Shown here: positions 16,840 to 24,804 of the stretch, piece after piece
How positions within the stretch are numbered: position 1 is the first letter of the stretch
How the letters are laid out: each line of letters opens with the position of its first letter
Virus record (IMG/VR): IMGVR_UViG_3300046713_000034
Location: 1-33,508 of that record
Source of the DNA: a virus
Direction: 5' to 3' (one strand)
Length of the DNA stretch: 33,508 nucleotides
Position numbers and translations under genes: made by a program
Notes under the pieces: model-generated
The model's database searches: none
The model's input: the letters and a program-made list of their open reading frames with translations, nothing else
Told to the model about the DNA's origin: nothing

Positions 16840-17964
16840 CTATCCCACGTAGACAGCCAGGGTGCCCTGCCCGGCTGTGGTAGGGCTCGTCGTGACCACA
16901 CCCAGCGTCCCGGCCCCGGAGAACAGGGGCCCGTTCAGCATCCCGGAGACCTTGAATACGGCGGGGGCGGTGACCGACCCCGCGGTGTAGGTGCCGCTGA
17001 TGTTCTGGAAGTACATGACCCCGGTGCACAGGTTGATGCCGAACCCGGAAGCACCGGTGATGGTCACGTCCTTGACGGTCCCGGCCGAAGTGTCAGCTTC
17101 CACCATGATGTTGAGCTGGGAGCCGATGATGCAGGACACGTCGGAGCCGCTGTTCCCGATCACCACGCACGTCTTCGTCAGCCCGGTGGTCGCGGAAATG
17201 TTCCCGGACAGCTGAATATAGCAGCCGTTCAGCTGCATGTGCCCGATGACCTTCAGTACCGCGCCGCTGCTGCCACCCTGGGTGGTCGACACGCATTTGA
17301 GGATGATGTGGGAGTAGTCGAACGACCCCGTCGACGCGTTCCCCTGGAACACGAAATCGTCCGTGTTCTGATCCGCGAGAACCTGAATGTAACTACCCTC
17401 GGACAAGGAGGTGGCGTCGTGGAACCAGAACCCCATACTGGCCGTGCCGCCGAACCCGACCGAGGACACGTCGGTGATGTTCCCGCCGTACCGGTCGCCG
17501 TACTCCACCCCGACCGAAGAGTTCCCCGCCGACCACCCGTAGCAGGTGAACCCGGAAACCGGTGCCGCTCCCGGCGCGGTGGACCCGGTGGCCGTCCCGG
17601 TGATCTTCACCAGCGTACCGGTGTTCCCGGTGGTGGTGATGGTGGTGGCCCGGCGGCCCTGACCGCGCAGCCCGATACGCGGGTCGTTGATCGCGACGGT
17701 GCCCATGGAAAACTTATAGTTCCCCGCACCGAACACCACCATCGACCCGCCCTGCGTCTGCACCGCGGCGACAGCGTCGGCGTAACACGCGGTCCATGCC
17801 GCATCCGATGACGCAGCCCCGGTCGGGTCAGCACCATACTGGTCGATGTAAAACACCCGCTGGAATAGGCTGTGGGTCAGGACGTTGACCACATCGTCCA
17901 TGTCCTGCGGCGGGTTACCGGTGCCCACCGAGCGGGTCGCCGGGGGCAGGCTATATGTCGGCAT
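16840..17964 (-). CDS. Tail/head spike with pectate-lyase (right-handed beta-helix) fold
   Basis: This 374-residue protein starts at ATG 17964 with GGGAGTGAT just upstream. YGADPTGAASSDAAW, near residues 43-57, is the usual opening of the pectate_lyase_3 superfamily found in phage spikes. The rest is a series of short beta turns (VAINDPRIGLRGQG, then VVIGNSGSDVSC) expected of a right-handed beta-helix. Such spikes trimerise and bind or cut surface polysaccharide. The N-terminal 40 residues would be the attachment part. A larger paralogue-like protein lies upstream at 18099-20612. Because both lie between capsid and connector genes, attachment to the head is as possible as to the tail. Catalytic residues cannot be assigned from sequence alone. 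Confidence 0.8.
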   Translation of the reverse strand: MPTYSLPPATRSVGTGNPPQDMDDVVNVLTHSLFQRVFYIDQYGADPTGAASSDAAWTACYADAVAAVQTQGGSMVVFGAGNYKFSMGTVAINDPRIGLRGQGRRATTITTTGNTGTLVKITGTATGSTAPGAAPVSGFTCYGWSAGNSSVGVEYGDRYGGNITDVSSVGFGGTASMGFWFHDATSLSEGSYIQVLADQNTDDFVFQGNASTGSFDYSHIILKCVSTTQGGSSGAVLKVIGHMQLNGCYIQLSGNISATTGLTKTCVVIGNSGSDVSCIIGSQLNIMVEADTSAGTVKDVTITGASGFGINLCTGVMYFQNISGTYTAGSVTAPAVFKVSGMLNGPLFSGAGTLGVVTTSPTTAGQGTLAVYVG

Positions 17965-17974
17965 ATCACTCCCG

Positions 17975-18097
17975 TCAGTAGGTAGCGGTGTATGTCGCGG
18001 TGTACACCGCCCTACGCGGTTTCGGTTTAAGGCCGACCAGGAACACCACCGCCGCAGCGCAGCACAGGAACCTCCGGCGGGGTATCAGCTCGCTCAT
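17975..18097 (-). CDS. 40-residue membrane-like peptide with TATYTATY end
   Basis: The ATG at 18097 lies one base past the stop of the large spike. The product has three arginines followed by a short hydrophobic core (FLCCAAAVVFLVGL, residues 10-23), a basic KPKPRR segment and a C-terminal VYTATYTATY. The hydrophobic core is short for a membrane span but the layout (basic, hydrophobic, basic) resembles a small signal or anchor peptide. The closing motif recurs inside the repeat protein at about 13160-13210. No family is recognised; a tiny inner-membrane or virion peptide is possible. Confidence 0.55.
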   Translation of the reverse strand: MSELIPRRRFLCCAAAVVFLVGLKPKPRRAVYTATYTATY

Positions 18098-18098
18098 G

Positions 18099-20612
18099 TC
18101 AGGTCCAGTTCCCGAACCCGGCGCTGGCCAGTGAGTCCGCACCGACCGGGGTGAGCCGGAAGTAGGAGTTCGCGGCCACCACGGCGGCGATACCGTTAGT
18201 CGCATTGGTGATCTGCGGGATCAGCGTGCCCGCCGCGTTGGTCCGGATGACACCCTTGATGACGGCTTGCAGCGTGGTGGTGGTGATCCCCGCCGCGGTG
18301 ATAGCGGTGGCCGCGTTGGACGTCGCGGAGTACAGGGCCGCCGCCCCGCCGGTCCCGCCTGCCGTGGTCAGCGCCTGCCACGCGCAGCTCGTATAGGTGG
18401 CGGTGCCGCCGAACCCGAAACTCACGGTGTGCGCCGACGCGGACAGCCCGGTGATGCTGAACACGGCCTCGAAGAAGAACGTCGTGTTCGCCCGGATGGC
18501 CAGCGCCCCGTTGGCGGTGGCGTTGAGCAGCTTCTGCGCTGTCGTCGCGGTGGTCAGCGTGTACCCGGTGGTGATCGCCTGGAACTGTTCCGTCATGAAC
18601 ACCTGGAACCCGGCTCCCAGCGCGTTATCGCCGAACACCTGGAACAGGCACGCCTTGATCTGGCCGCCGATGTTGGACGAGACGAACGTCGCGGTCCCGG
18701 CCCCGAACGACAGCACCCCGTAGCACTGCTGGATGTACCCGGTGCCGTCGGAGAAGATCGTCATCGGCGCGTTGGCGTTCGCGCCGAACGCGTCGCATTC
18801 CACGCCCATGTGCAGCCGCGAGTTCGCGAACCCCGTAGCCCGCCCGGCGGAGTTGTGCCCGGCGGGGGTGACCCCGGTGATCCGCAGCACCGCCGCGGAC
18901 GTGGCCGCCGCGGACATGACGAAGTTCCCGGTGATGGTCAGGTCCGCGTCGATGATCAGCGCACCGTTCTGGAGGACGACCCCGTCACCGAACACCTGCC
19001 CGGTGCCGTCCAGTCCCTGCTCCAGGATGATGGTCATGGTGATCCGGGCGAAACTGGACCCCGAGCTGTTCAGCGCGGTCGTCGGGTTGTCGAACAACAC
19101 GCAGGTGGTGCACCCGGAGACGAGCAGGTTGCCGCGCAGCAGCTCAGTCCACGTGTATTCGTTGTCGAACCACACACCCTTGGACCCGGCCCCGGTGAAG
19201 TTCAGGACCACGATGTCGACGAAGTAGTTGTCCAGGTCACCGGCGTGCAGGCCGCACGAACCGGCTCCGGCGTTGTCACCGCGGATCGTCAGCTTGGAGA
19301 TCCCGCCGCCGTTGTTCGTGTCGTGGGTGCCGAACTGGCCGGGGTCGAAGATACGGAAGCAGTCCCCCCCGGCGGGGACGAACGAGTTGATGGTGGTGGC
19401 GTAGTTCCCGGCACCCTCGACGTACACGCACGAACCCGGGTTGTCCGGCGTGACTGACATCTTCACGTTGCCCGGCCCGAAGATGATCTTCCCGACCGGG
19501 TAGCCGTTGTTCCTCGGCAGCGCCGCGAGCGCCGCGTTGAACGCAGCGGAGGCGTCGACCGCGCCGGTGTAGTCGCAGTCCACGTATGCGATCGCGGACA
19601 GCTCTTTCGACACGCCGGACAGGAACCCGCCGGTGGTCACGTTCACGATCGTGAACCCGGCCGTGTGCGACACCGGGGTGGTGCCCTCAGCTCCGCGTGT
19701 CACCGTCCACGACTGGGACCCCCCGACCCCGCCGGGTGCGACAGTGACCAGGAATTTCTCCGCTGGCAGCGCCGGGTCGCACACCGTGAACTGGGTGGGT
19801 GGCTGAGCTGTGGTGGACGCCACCGAGAACGCCCCCGACACGTTCACCGTCCACGCTTCGACCGTCCCCCCGGCCGGGGCGGTGGTACCCCCGACCGTGA
19901 CGGTGGCCGCGGCGTTGTTAGCGAACGCCACGTTGATCGCGGGTGCGGGTACTGACGCGGCGAACGCCACGACGATACCCGCGCCGAACGCGGTCGTGTT
20001 CGTGGAGAACGCCCCCGCGTCGTTCAGCGTCCCGGTCGGCGGGTTGACGATCCCCACGTAGGTTTGCAGGACCGATGATGCCCCGTTGCCGTTCAGCAGC
20101 CTGCCGAAGTTCCCGGTCCCGGTGTCAGTCCATGTCAGGATCGCGGCGGCGGCTTCCTGCGCGAAACAAGCCAGGGCGAATTCCCCGTTGGCGGCGAGCG
20201 CAGCGGTTGTCGCGGTCGGGGTGACCGTCCCGGCGACAGCCCCCGAAGCGAACGTCGCTGACACGTCGACCGGGACTGTGGTGTTCGCGCCGGACAACTC
20301 GAACAGCACGCAGTCCATGCCACCCGCCGTGCCCACCTCGGTGCTGGTGAACGTGGGGACCGCGTCGGACCCGACCGCGGTCTTCGTCCAGATCGCGACC
20401 CGCACCTGGGCGGTGGCCGTGTTCGGGACCTCGAACTGGTTCACCCACCCCGACACGGTCGCGGTCGCGGTCACCGACGTGGACGCCCCGCACGTGACAA
20501 CCGCGACGAGGAGGTGACCGGCGACCCGGAACTGCGCCGCGCCCCACGTTCCCGTGACCGAACCTGTGGCGGAGTGCGTGTTGACGGGGGTGCCGACGCT
20601 GTAAACAGCCAC
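18099..20612 (-). CDS. Large spike protein with beta-sandwich module and pectate-lyase-like helix
   Basis: The 837-residue product starts at GTG 20612 with GGGGGTG upstream. Residues 1-220 form a beta-rich module (AGHLLVAVVTCGAS, then CVLFELSGAN) of the same style as the two modules at the start of the repeat protein. Residues about 290-330 include an RGAEGTTPVSHTAGF segment typical of phage receptor-binding linkers. From about residue 340 (AYVDCDYTGAVDASAAFNAA) a right-handed beta-helix begins, with many short G/N turns. The C-terminal 150 residues form another beta domain that may trimerise or bind a receptor. Role: surface spike binding or cutting a polysaccharide. It directly precedes the smaller spike, so the two may act on different glycans or stack in one particle. 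Confidence 0.75.
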   Translation of the reverse strand: MAVYSVGTPVNTHSATGSVTGTWGAAQFRVAGHLLVAVVTCGASTSVTATATVSGWVNQFEVPNTATAQVRVAIWTKTAVGSDAVPTFTSTEVGTAGGMDCVLFELSGANTTVPVDVSATFASGAVAGTVTPTATTAALAANGEFALACFAQEAAAAILTWTDTGTGNFGRLLNGNGASSVLQTYVGIVNPPTGTLNDAGAFSTNTTAFGAGIVVAFAASVPAPAINVAFANNAAATVTVGGTTAPAGGTVEAWTVNVSGAFSVASTTAQPPTQFTVCDPALPAEKFLVTVAPGGVGGSQSWTVTRGAEGTTPVSHTAGFTIVNVTTGGFLSGVSKELSAIAYVDCDYTGAVDASAAFNAALAALPRNNGYPVGKIIFGPGNVKMSVTPDNPGSCVYVEGAGNYATTINSFVPAGGDCFRIFDPGQFGTHDTNNGGGISKLTIRGDNAGAGSCGLHAGDLDNYFVDIVVLNFTGAGSKGVWFDNEYTWTELLRGNLLVSGCTTCVLFDNPTTALNSSGSSFARITMTIILEQGLDGTGQVFGDGVVLQNGALIIDADLTITGNFVMSAAATSAAVLRITGVTPAGHNSAGRATGFANSRLHMGVECDAFGANANAPMTIFSDGTGYIQQCYGVLSFGAGTATFVSSNIGGQIKACLFQVFGDNALGAGFQVFMTEQFQAITTGYTLTTATTAQKLLNATANGALAIRANTTFFFEAVFSITGLSASAHTVSFGFGGTATYTSCAWQALTTAGGTGGAAALYSATSNAATAITAAGITTTTLQAVIKGVIRTNAAGTLIPQITNATNGIAAVVAANSYFRLTPVGADSLASAGFGNWT

Positions 20613-20643
20613 AGTTCACCCCCGTTCCGTGCGGGTTGACAGG

Positions 20644-21162
20644 TCAGACCGTAATGTTGAACACTGCTTGCACTGCGCCCACGGTTGCCCAGATGATCGT
20701 GAAGGTCCCTGCCGTTACGGACTGGGTACCGCCGAAGTAGTTGTAGCACATCCCCTGGTCAGCGGCAGTACCACCAGTGATCGTACCGTCGTGCACTAGG
20801 CACCCGAACGCACCGGAAATCGTGACGTTACCACCGCCGGCGGTGTTCGCGGCGATGAAGCACAGCGACGAGGAGCCAGTGTCAATCGCGAACGACTTGG
20901 TGCCCAGCGCCCTGCCGCCAGCCACCCAGTTCGTCACGTCCGTGACTTCGTTACCGACAACCCACTGACCGACCGCGTACGCGGAGTTCGCCGCCGAGAC
21001 CGTCTTGTCAGGCGTCGTCGTGTTGTTGTACAGCGCGGCCTTGACGTTCGCGTCAGCGGTCAGGCCCGCGTACGTGGTGGGGAAACCAGCCGTACCCGCC
21101 ACCCCGCGGGCGATCGGGTTCAGCATGGCCTGCTGGAAGATGGCGCTGTTAGTCCATGCCAC
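20644..21162 (-). CDS. Beta-rich virion structural protein
   Basis: The 172-residue product starts at GTG 21162, three bases past the preceding stop, with GAGGACTGAG upstream. The N-terminal 45 residues (AWTNSAIFQQAML, then ALYNNTTTPD) lead into Gly/Ser/Thr-rich beta segments with a TGGTAADQGMCYNYFGG stretch near the end. I recall similar small proteins in the structural region of Streptomyces phages, but the role is not established. It opens the block of surface proteins that follows the glycan island, so a capsid or tail decoration is likely. Confidence 0.6.
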   Translation of the reverse strand: MAWTNSAIFQQAMLNPIARGVAGTAGFPTTYAGLTADANVKAALYNNTTTPDKTVSAANSAYAVGQWVVGNEVTDVTNWVAGGRALGTKSFAIDTGSSSLCFIAANTAGGGNVTISGAFGCLVHDGTITGGTAADQGMCYNYFGGTQSVTAGTFTIIWATVGAVQAVFNITV

Positions 21163-21165
21163 GGC

Positions 21166-21276
21166 TCAGTCCTCGTTTTCCTCGTTATCGGGTACCGGCT
21201 CAGGAAGAACCGAGGTGTGCGCGGTGGCAAGCCCCGCGTGCGCTTCGACGTGCGGCGTCTCGCCGGGTTCGCTCAT
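21166..21276 (-). CDS. Acidic 36-residue peptide
   Basis: An ATG at 21276 shares its A with the stop of the CPNC protein (TGATG). The product begins MSEPGETPHVEAHAG and ends in an acidic DNEENED tail. Both ends abut neighbours tightly, three bases before the next GTG. Coupled translation makes it probably real. No family is recognised. Confidence 0.55.
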   Translation of the reverse strand: MSEPGETPHVEAHAGLATAHTSVLPEPVPDNEENED

Positions 21277-21596
21277 CAGAAAAAATCTCCCAGCCGGTTA
21301 CGGGCCAGGCCCGCGTTGACCGCCAGGTCTTCCCCGTCTTCACGGGTCGTGCGGATCGCCATGTACGGCTTACCGTCGTCCCCTGTGTTCTGGATTTCCT
21401 TACCCAGGTAGTCGGCGCGTTCCTCAGCCTCCACCTTGCACTGCGTCCCCACCCGGACCAGGGGAGCGGTGAGCATGTGCAACCCCGCGCACGTGTGGAA
21501 CCGGGACGACCCCGGAGGTAGCGCCACCGTGTGTTCGGTCACGTCGCAGTTCGGGCATTCCCAGTCATCGAACGCGTTCAGCAGAGGGACGTTCAC
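21276..21596 (-). CDS. CPNC zinc-ribbon protein, actinophage type
   Basis: I place the start at GTG 21596, where GTGA overlaps the methyltransferase stop by four bases; a GTG twelve bases earlier (21608) is possible. The 106-residue product has ECPNC at residues 13-17, then RFHTCAGLHMLTAPLV and GTQCKVEAEERADY, and ends in a region with AIRTTREDGED. I recognise this as a small conserved protein common in actinophage structural regions. The first Cys pair with the later FHTC and TQC may form a zinc site. Function is unknown. It closes the glycan island. Confidence 0.7.
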   Translation of the reverse strand: MNVPLLNAFDDWECPNCDVTEHTVALPPGSSRFHTCAGLHMLTAPLVRVGTQCKVEAEERADYLGKEIQNTGDDGKPYMAIRTTREDGEDLAVNAGLARNRLGDFF

Positions 21597-22123
21597 AGTT
21601 TCAGCCACACTCCCCGGCGTGATTCCCAGTCATCAGTGACGACCAGGTACTTGTCACCGGGTGGTTGTGTTTCCAGGTTCATCGCTATCACCACAGCGCC
21701 CCGGCGGATCTTGGAGTACACGTGTTTCTCCAGCTTCGCCTGGGTGGGCCGGTCACGGAACGGCCGGTTGAAGAACACGATGTCGAACTTGCCGTACGCC
21801 TGGAAGTCGAACGCGTCACACTCAGCGGCGTTCAGCCCCTGCTCTTTCGCCGCGACCACGTACTCCGTCACCCGGTCGAACCCTGTCACGTCCAGGCCGA
21901 ACAGGTCCCGGGCCAGCATCATTTTCGTACCAGGCCCGCATCCGATCTCCAGGAACGATTTCCCCGGGGCCTCAGCGATCGCCTCGATCAGCAGCACCAG
22001 GAACTGGGCCACGTCCGAGGGCATCCACCCGGTGAACATCTGCTGGTCACCGATGTCGACCTGTTTCTGCCATTTCCGTTCGATCTGCCGGACGCTGGTC
22101 AGCAGGTCACGAACGTCGCTCAT
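21593..22123 (-). CDS. Class I SAM-dependent methyltransferase
   Basis: This 176-residue protein starts at ATG 22123, sharing ATGA with the upstream small gene. FLEIGCGPGTKM at residues 57-68 is the SAM-binding loop and DVTGFDRV contains the acidic residue that follows strand 2. FDIVFFNRPF near residue 115 is the post-I/IV region; the NRPF sequence recalls the NPPY motif of N-methyltransferases but is not identical. As the last enzyme of the island it could methylate a sugar or a protein. DNA methylation is less likely because there is no target-recognition domain. Confidence 0.75.
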   Translation of the reverse strand: MSDVRDLLTSVRQIERKWQKQVDIGDQQMFTGWMPSDVAQFLVLLIEAIAEAPGKSFLEIGCGPGTKMMLARDLFGLDVTGFDRVTEYVVAAKEQGLNAAECDAFDFQAYGKFDIVFFNRPFRDRPTQAKLEKHVYSKIRRGAVVIAMNLETQPPGDKYLVVTDDWESRRGVWLKL

Positions 22124-22269
22124 TCCGAACTATCCTCCGGGGTGCCGTGGGTTTTCTTCCATTTCTGGAACTCTTCCCGCCAGTCCTGAAACGCTATCTT
22201 CCAGTCGCCAGGACCCTCACCGCCGCGGGTCTCTTCTACCGGAACAGCTTCTGGTACGTTTTCTCCCAC
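22120..22269 (-). CDS. Small charged protein of unknown function
   Basis: The frame ends with an ATGA overlap into the methyltransferase and contains a Trp/Lys/Glu-rich helix, DWREEFQKWKKTHG. The start is not clear: GTG codons at 22269 and 22278 both lie inside the end of the upstream glycosyltransferase gene. With GTG 22269 the product is 49 residues. The Trp-rich amphipathic helix suggests a protein contact, perhaps with one of the adjacent enzymes. No family is recognised. Confidence 0.5.
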   Translation of the reverse strand: MGENVPEAVPVEETRGGEGPGDWKIAFQDWREEFQKWKKTHGTPEDSSE

Positions 22270-23246
22270 AGTTTCCACCCTTCCTCGATGGTCCACTGCC
22301 GTGCCTGCTCCCGGGCTGCCGCGCCCATCTTGTTCCGCAGCCCTTCGTCTGAGGCCAGCTCCGACATGTAGCCCAGCCATTCGTGGTCACGTTTTACCAG
22401 GAACCCCGTTTCGCCGTGTTTCACGAAATCACGGTACGGATACCAGTCGCTGGCGATGACGGGGATGCCTAGCGCCCCGTACTCCAGGGCTTTCAGCGCC
22501 GACTTCGACGCGTTGAACGTGTTCGGTGCGATCGGAGCCAGGCCGATGTCCCAGTCGGGGGACGTGAAATACTCCCGCTCGTTGTCGTTGACCTGCACCC
22601 ACTTGGTGAACACGACCCGTTTACCCGCCTTGAACGTCGGACGGTAGTCGGTGCCCTGGAGGCGGAAATCCCAGCCGGGGAACCGTTTCAGGAACCGTTT
22701 CACCGGGGATACGATCATGCCCACGTCAACCCCGTGGGACGCGCCCCCGGCCCAGCCCACCGCTGGGCGGTCACGGCGCTTACGCTCGAACTCGCACACC
22801 CACGCGGGTAGGTGGTTCGGGAGGACCACCACGTTCGGGTTATGTTCCCGCAGCACCTCAGCCAAAGGCTCCGTGGTGGTGGTGATCACGTCCGCGATTT
22901 CCATCGCGTGGGTCGCCGCGTCCAGGATGTCAGGCTTCTGCCACAGGGTGTACGCGGAGAAGTTCTCCGCGTTGATGGAGAACACGTCGTCGTCCAGCTC
23001 GTACACTAGCCGGTTATGCGGGGTGCGGGCTTCACGGTACACGTGGACCCCGCCGGGTTTGTTGAACCGCTGCGCCACGATCACGTCATGCCCGGCCATC
23101 GTAGACGCCGTGATCGCTTTCCCTTTGTCCAGGTCAGCGGACGCAATCGTAATATCGTAGCCGTGTTCCGCGAGGTGCCGCATCGGCAGGAGCATCCGCC
23201 AGTACGCGCACCCTGACCCGCCGTCGTGACCCGCGAAGATTCTCAC
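22236..23246 (-). CDS. GT4-type glycosyltransferase (GT-B fold)
   Basis: I place the start at GTG 23246, where GTGA overlaps the stop of the small zinc protein; this gives 336 residues. The N-terminus reads VRIFAGHDGGSGCAYWR, a typical nucleotide-sugar transferase opening with a G-x-G-x-x-x-R-like loop. VYELDDDVFSI (about 93-103) and the C-terminal ALEYGALGIPVIASD with GETGFLV (about 265-300) are hallmarks of the GT4 family, where the Glu contacts the donor. It should add a hexose or deoxyhexose. Linked genes can supply a modified sugar donor. Donor and acceptor remain unknown. Confidence 0.85.
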   Translation of the reverse strand: MRIFAGHDGGSGCAYWRMLLPMRHLAEHGYDITIASADLDKGKAITASTMAGHDVIVAQRFNKPGGVHVYREARTPHNRLVYELDDDVFSINAENFSAYTLWQKPDILDAATHAMEIADVITTTTEPLAEVLREHNPNVVVLPNHLPAWVCEFERKRRDRPAVGWAGGASHGVDVGMIVSPVKRFLKRFPGWDFRLQGTDYRPTFKAGKRVVFTKWVQVNDNEREYFTSPDWDIGLAPIAPNTFNASKSALKALEYGALGIPVIASDWYPYRDFVKHGETGFLVKRDHEWLGYMSELASDEGLRNKMGAAAREQARQWTIEEGWKLWEKTYQKLFR

Positions 23247-23362
23247 GTCCCTGGGTCTTCCTTCCACGTGTGAAAGTTCTCGCACTGGTAGTACGGCTGG
23301 TCCGTGGTGTCATCCTCGGTCAGCACCGTAGGTGGAAGCCCGCACTCAGGACACACCGCCAT
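23243..23362 (-). CDS. 39-residue zinc-ribbon peptide
   Basis: ATG 23362 has GAGGAGG five to six bases upstream. The product has CPECG at residues 4-8 and a second pair, C27 and H31, in CENFH, so one zinc could be held by C4, C7, C27 and H31. It overlaps the following glycosyltransferase start by four bases (GTGA). Short zinc ribbons like this occur often in phage late operons without known function; here it may be a partner or a chaperone of the transferase. Confidence 0.7.
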   Translation of the reverse strand: MAVCPECGLPPTVLTEDDTTDQPYYQCENFHTWKEDPGT

Positions 23363-23374
23363 GTCCCCTCCTCG

Positions 23375-23578
23375 CTAAGTTCCCTGAACCTTCGCGAGGG
23401 TCCGTTTCACGTACGCCTCGTCCAGGCCAGCGTCGATCCCCGCTTTCGCGACCTTCGCCACCTCGCCGGGTGGCAGCCCATCCTCAACCGCGGTCACCGC
23501 AGCCCAGAAGAAACCCTTGTGACGTTGCCCCTCGGGGAGCCCCCGGACGAAATCGGCGAGGCCGTCAGCCGTCGCCAC
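23375..23578 (-). CDS. Small helical protein of unknown function
   Basis: This 67-residue protein starts at GTG 23578 inside the last 14 bases of the methyltransferase gene. It is helical: ADFVRGLPEGQRHKGFFWAA, then a second part with GEVAKVAKAGIDAGLDEAY. The layout is like small C-terminal helical domains of primase-polymerase proteins, where a GxRxxxLFWAA-type helix is common, but there is no primase domain here. It may be a domesticated leftover or a binding module. Function unknown. Confidence 0.55.
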   Translation of the reverse strand: MATADGLADFVRGLPEGQRHKGFFWAAVTAVEDGLPPGEVAKVAKAGIDAGLDEAYVKRTLAKVQGT

Positions 23579-24176
23579 CGGGTACCAGACCCCACGCCAG
23601 GGAACCGATCACGTCGGTGACACCGAATTCATCCGCGACCGGGGTGATGCGGAACCCCGCGTGCCCTGTCGCCTCGGACCGGCCGTAGTCGTGGAACGCT
23701 ACCCACCCGCCTGGTTTGACCAGCATCAGCGCCAGCCCCAGGTCCCTGCGGACGGATTCCTCGGAGTGGTGCCCGTCGATGAAAGCCCCGTCGCACCGGA
23801 CACCGTTCGCGGCGAGCTTCGGGACCTCTTCCTCGAACCTGCCACGGATCGCGACCACCCGGTCATCGACCTTGTAACCCATCAGGTTCGCGCGGAACCC
23901 TTCCCACGTTTCGTACTGCCCGGCGTGCTCGTCGCTCATATGCCAGTCGACGGAGTAAACCTTCTGCGCGACCGACGCCATCACCACGGTGGAGTACCCG
24001 TAGAAAGCACCCAGCTCCAGGACCGTGCAATCCCTGGCCAGCCGTGCTAGTTCAGCGGCCTCAGTGACGGTGACCGCGGACTGGATACCGGCGGGGAAGA
24101 TGACCTGCCGTTCAGATTCCCCACGCGCTTCGGCCCGCCACCGTCCAGTACGAGATACCCGGTTCGGCGTGTTCAT
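23565..24176 (-). CDS. SAM-dependent methyltransferase, Methyltransf_24/CmcI-like
   Basis: I start it at ATG 24176, giving 203 residues and a 65-base overlap with the upstream gene; no better start lies downstream. TVLELGAFYGYSTVVMA (51-67) is the SAM loop and CDGAFIDGHHSEESVRRDL (about 130-150) is the acidic/His segment of sugar O-methyltransferases and related Methyltransf_24 enzymes. VAFHDYGRS follows. It probably methylates a sugar hydroxyl on the phage glycan. The MT part of the fusion enzyme at 15541-16833 belongs to the same type, so the phage carries two versions. Confidence 0.75.
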   Translation of the reverse strand: MNTPNRVSRTGRWRAEARGESERQVIFPAGIQSAVTVTEAAELARLARDCTVLELGAFYGYSTVVMASVAQKVYSVDWHMSDEHAGQYETWEGFRANLMGYKVDDRVVAIRGRFEEEVPKLAANGVRCDGAFIDGHHSEESVRRDLGLALMLVKPGGWVAFHDYGRSEATGHAGFRITPVADEFGVTDVIGSLAWGLVPGGDG

Positions 24177-24804
24177 GGTAGTAGCGTAGCTCCTCGTCCA
24201 ACTCTGCGTAATCCTCATACCACGCGAGATGGTCCGCTACGTACGGGTGGCCGATGCGCAGCGCGGACAGCGAGATGTCGAACTCCCGCTCAGTCAGCGG
24301 CTGGTACAACGCCAGGGTCGTGTCGACCGGGGCCTTATACACCTTCGCGCCGTTCAGCTGAGCGCCGTCCAAGCGGTCGTCCCAGAATTTCCGCTCCCAC
24401 TTCAGCACGTGGTCTTTACGCTGGTACGTGTCGGGGATGCGGTCCAGCCGCAAACCCAGCCCCGCCTTGGAATACTCGGGGTGACGGTCCAGCAGCCACG
24501 ACAGTTGCCCCGGCCAGTCCAGCGGGCATTCCTCGGACGGTACCACGTCGCAGTCGGTGACCACGTACCGGCCGGTGCCGCACGCCTCACGGAACGGTTC
24601 CCAGTCCCACAGTGTCCGCGGGTGCCCCCCGCCTCGGTGCATGACCTGCACGCCCGCGACTTCTATCGCTTTCAGGTAGTCCTTCGCCAGCGGCCACGTG
24701 GAACCCTGGTCGATGATCACCGGGTCCAGGCCCGCTTCGGTCATCGCGGTGAGGCACAAGTGCGCGTATGTCACGCGGTCCCGGAAGATAATGAAGGCTT
24801 TCAC
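24112..24804 (-). CDS. GT-A-like glycosyltransferase
   Basis: The start is GTG 24804, a GTGA overlap with the upstream gene; a GTG at 24822 is possible. The 230-residue protein begins VKAFIIFRDRVTYAHLCL, and RYVVTDCDVVP (79-89) holds a D-x-D motif for metal-bound NDP-sugar (D84, D86). LWDWEPF is near residue 65. Short, single-domain GT-A-like enzymes of this type recur in phage glycan clusters. Together with the three GT-A-like genes upstream it could build a short oligosaccharide, one enzyme per bond. Specificity is not readable. Confidence 0.7.
   Translation of the reverse strand: MKAFIIFRDRVTYAHLCLTAMTEAGLDPVIIDQGSTWPLAKDYLKAIEVAGVQVMHRGGGHPRTLWDWEPFREACGTGRYVVTDCDVVPSEECPLDWPGQLSWLLDRHPEYSKAGLGLRLDRIPDTYQRKDHVLKWERKFWDDRLDGAQLNGAKVYKAPVDTTLALYQPLTEREFDISLSALRIGHPYVADHLAWYEDYAELDEELRYYHEHAEPGISYWTVAGRSAWGI

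Noticed and set aside
16249-17811. Plus-strand frame of 520 codons across two minus-strand genes
   Set aside because: It is antisense to the fusion enzyme and a spike with recognisable motifs, has Arg/Pro/Gly-rich text, and no ribosome site. High-GC shadow.
18267-19457. Plus-strand frame of 396 codons
   Set aside because: Antisense to the large spike, which has a coherent beta-helix text. Composition is typical of a shadow frame.
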